NCBI GenBank assembly: GCA_037447655.1
Contig: JBBHKE010002483.1
Location: forward strand, 1 to 51,197
DNA: 51,197 bases
Reading direction: 5' to 3'
Source: Zygnema cylindricum
Taxonomy: Eukaryota > Streptophyta > Zygnematophyceae > Zygnematales > Zygnemataceae
Shown one piece after another: positions 48,772-51,197 of the stretch; position 1 is the stretch's first letter, and each line of letters opens with the position of its first letter. The position numbers and the translations under genes were made by a program. Under the pieces are notes generated by a model that was not told the DNA's origin, made no database searches, and saw only the letters and a program-made list of their open reading frames with translations.

Positions 48772-48819
48772 ACACCGTGTATCGCTACTAGTGTTAACAC
48801 TAATAGCAATACATGGTGT
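48772..48819. repeat. Near-perfect 48-bp palindrome of two CACCGCG-type ends
   Basis: ACACCGTGTATCGCTACTAG and the inverted ACACCATGTATTGCTATTAG meet at a TGTTAACA centre. Each arm resembles the terminal repeat of the TA-flanked family. Confidence 0.85.
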
Positions 48820-49589
48820 CGTGTCAATTAATATAGTTGAGGAGGTATTAAAACGCTACAATGTGCGAAACGTCTGTTCGTACGAAAATTCTTTAAATTG
48901 TGATAGATGTAGACGTGGGTGTTATTTGTGACAGTAGTAGGCGACTACAAAACGTGCGATAATTGATGACGTTTACAAAATAACGACTGTTGTAGGCGTG
49001 TACGTAATTTCTCGTGACATTGTAGATGTTTAGGGTTTGTGATATTTTGACGTCACGCTCACGTATGATAGAGTCAACGTCACTAATTCCAAAACTTTCC
49101 GCCATGGTTTCCTGATTTTGTTTTTACATCCTTTCTCACTTTACTTGCCATCAAAATACGCCCAAAGACAACCAAAATTAACATTTGTCAAAGATCTTTC
49201 ATTTGATACCATTATTGCCTTTTTTCATTGCGAGAATTTTGAGATAGACGCGGTACTGTAGTGGGAGAGGGAGAGAGAACAAAGCACCTTCACGAACTTT
49301 GCTTTTGTGAAAGGGCATCCGTTGCTCGAGACCCCTCCACGGCCCCTGTGCGGAACAAAATCTACGGAATAAAGTACGCACAGGCTGGAAATCAGCGGTG
49401 GTGGGTTTTTTTTTTCGGTACTCCGCGCATAAATTTTTTCAAAGACCTCTAACATGTGCGACAACGTCTGCCTATCCGTTCACTTGCTGAAACTTTAGTT
49501 AACATCACCTTGCAAGATGATTTGACTAGAAGTTTGAAGATGAGCTAGAGCGACGCAAAAGTTTTAGGGTTTTTTACATTTAAAGTTTC

Positions 49590-49713
49590 AAAGTGACGCA
49601 AATTGTACTGTGGTAATTGCATTCTTTTGGTATGGTTGCGGATTTTCTAGTTGCGGGCTAAGTTTTGGAAGAAAACGACAAAAAAAAACTCTTACTTTAT
49701 CACGTGGGAAATG
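49590..49713 (+). mobile_element. Fragment of the TTA-flanked MITE family, copy iv
   Basis: It is collinear with the last ~130 bases of copy i: AAGTGACGCAAATTGTACT, GGTTGCGGA, GCTAAGTTTT, AAAACGACA, CTTACTT and CACGTGGG. The terminal repeat is incomplete and the left part is missing. Confidence 0.6.
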
Positions 49714-50096
49714 TAGATGGTAAAGGCATCGTGGGCGAAAGAAATAGATATTGGAGAAAGATATCCAATATGAAAGAGAAAGGAACCATGGCAAAGAAAA
49801 ATACGGAAGCAAAACATAGGACAAAGGAAACAAGAAGAATACAAAAGGAGAAGCACAGGGGAGAAAAAGTCTTCTCATTATAACCGGTTAAGTTGGAATG
49901 TACAGAAATAAACAAACTAAGTACTAAACCTAACTCTAGATTTAGAATGGACTAAGTACACGACGTCCACAAAAGAATCATAGCCGCAAAGTACAAAAAG
50001 GTATAACTAGTGACGGCCAATGACAAAGTCGGTGGACGGGTTCGCACTCGCTCAAACATCGATTTGTTCCAACGTCGGTTTGTGAACAAAGGCTCA

Positions 50097-50936
50097 GTGA
50101 TGCTCTTTAGGCTTTTTAGTACGTACGTTAATCAGTAATGATGTTCTTTAGGCTTTTTAGTACGTATGTTAATCAGCAGTGATGTTCTTTAAGCTTTTTA
50201 GTACGTACGTTAACCAGCAGTGACGTTCTTTAGGCTTTTTAGTACGTATATTAATCAGCAGTGATGTTCTTTAGGCTTTTTAGTACGTACGTTAATCATC
50301 AGTGATGTTCTTTAGGCTTTTTAGTGTGTGCATTAATCAGCAATGATGTTATTTAGGCTTTTTAGTGTGTGCGTTAATCAGCAACGATGTTATTTAGGCT
50401 TTTTAGTGTGTGCGTTAATCAGCAACGATGTTCTTTAGGCTTTTTAGTATGTGCGTTAATCAGCAGCGTGATGTTTCTTTAGGCTTTTTAGTGTGTGCGT
50501 TAATCAACAATGATGTTCTTTAGGCTTTTTAGTATGTACGTTAATCAGCAGCGATGTTCTTTAGGATTTTTAGTATGTACGTTAATCAGCAGCGATGTTC
50601 TTTAGGCTTTTTATTATGTGCGTTAATCAGCAGCGATGTTCTTTAGGCTTTTTAGTATGTGCGTTAATTAGCAGTGATGTTCTTTAGGCTTTTTAGTATG
50701 TACGTTAATCAGCAATGATGTTCTTTAGGCTTTTTAGTGTGTGCGACCGCCGGTGGTGTTTCAGTTTTTATTATGTGCGTTAATCAGCAGCGATGTTCTT
50801 TAGGCTTTTTAGTATGTGCGTTAATTAGCAGTGATGTTCTTTAGGCTTTTTAGTATGTACGTTAATCAGCAATGATGTTCTTTAGGCTTTTTAGTGTGTG
50901 CGTTAATTAACGGTGGTGTTCTTTAGGCTTTTTAAG
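50097..50936. repeat. 41-bp minisatellite, about 20 units
   Basis: The unit reads approximately GATGTTCTTTAGGCTTTTTA then GT(A/G)(C/T)GT(A/G)CGTTAATCAGCA(G/A)(T/C). The period is 41 bases (for example GGCTTT words at 50110, 50151 and 50192). Near 50746-50775 the register is broken by GACCGCCGGTGGTGTTTCAG, and a multi-unit block (50611-50745) recurs at about 50770-50900. Confidence 0.93.
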
Positions 50937-51197
50937 TCCCTTAACCCAACATAACATTGATACCAAATAGCATAAACACCGCTATTTGTTTCTTTCCACT
51001 GACAGCGATTCACGCTATTCAGTGTACGATTTCGGTACGTCAAAGTAGGCATTTTGGATCTGAGACCCGCGACTCTTCTCTCCTCTCCACCCTAACACAC
51101 ATTTCACTATCCTCTCCTCACTCTCAATACATTTTTTCTCTTCATCTCTCATCCCCGCACTCCAATCACTTCTCTCCCTCGCCTCCCCCCCCCCCCC
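50937..51197. other. Window end, pyrimidine-rich
   Basis: Short AT/CGTAC sequence, then CTCTCC-rich pyrimidines from about 51071, ending in a poly-C run (from about 51187) cut by the window edge. No gene seen. Confidence 0.6.

Larger units (their letters stand above)
48613..50096. other. Repeat remnants, no gene recognised
   Basis: It contains the palindrome at 48772-48819, CGTACG-rich sequence with GTAGACGT words resembling MITE interiors (48890-49050), a MITE fragment at 49590-49713, and an A-rich stretch (49690-49880) whose 72-codon plus-strand frame is Lys-rich and unconvincing. Confidence 0.5.

Noticed and set aside
50097-50936. CRISPR-like regular spacing of a repeat
   Set aside because: The units are adjacent with no unique spacers; this is a minisatellite in a plant-type genome.

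Overview
The window looks like nuclear DNA of a land plant. The evidence is one spliced gene whose protein closely resembles the plant ankyrin-repeat / GPCR-chaperone-domain (ANKRD13-like) family, with phase-consistent introns of 336 to 2421 bases. The DNA around it is AT-rich, full of simple repeats and densely filled with DNA transposons. The lineage cannot be fixed from sequence alone. The reverse-transcriptase type and general texture make me lean to a non-seed plant, but weakly. No tRNA, rRNA or CRISPR array was recognised.

Layout. 1-3416: gene-free simple-sequence DNA. 3417-12521: a nest of transposons. It holds a 6.16-kb hAT element (3425-9588, near-perfect 8-bp target duplication, decayed transposase on the minus strand). 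That element carries nested TA-flanked elements with CACCGCG ends and a Harbinger-like MITE. It is followed by a region bounded by inverted TAGTGTTGGGT ends with two more MITE copies, then a 693-bp non-autonomous hAT relative (11821-12513) with a perfect 8-bp target duplication. 14248-22863 (+): the ANKRD13-like gene, five coding exons, 806 codons, one GC-AG intron and an approximately 1.2-kb polypurine tract in its last intron. 22864-27909: intergenic. 27910-36964 (-): an unrecognised nine-exon gene (about 1061 codons) that I assembled from splice sites and phases; its middle is low-complexity and its 3' introns contain repeats. 36965-41280: intergenic and repetitive. 41281-48612: a head-to-tail duplication of an approximately 3.7-kb unit; each copy carries a broken LINE-type reverse-transcriptase fragment. 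48613-51197: a short palindrome, a MITE fragment and a 41-bp minisatellite array of about 20 units.

The two genes show no functional link and face each other (convergent, about 5 kb apart). The most informative features are the transposon family relationships (autonomous-like and deleted hAT pair; TA-flanked and TTA-flanked families; nesting order), the extreme purine/pyrimidine strand asymmetry in and near both genes, and the uncharacterised minus-strand gene. I did not find a convincing new multi-gene system.
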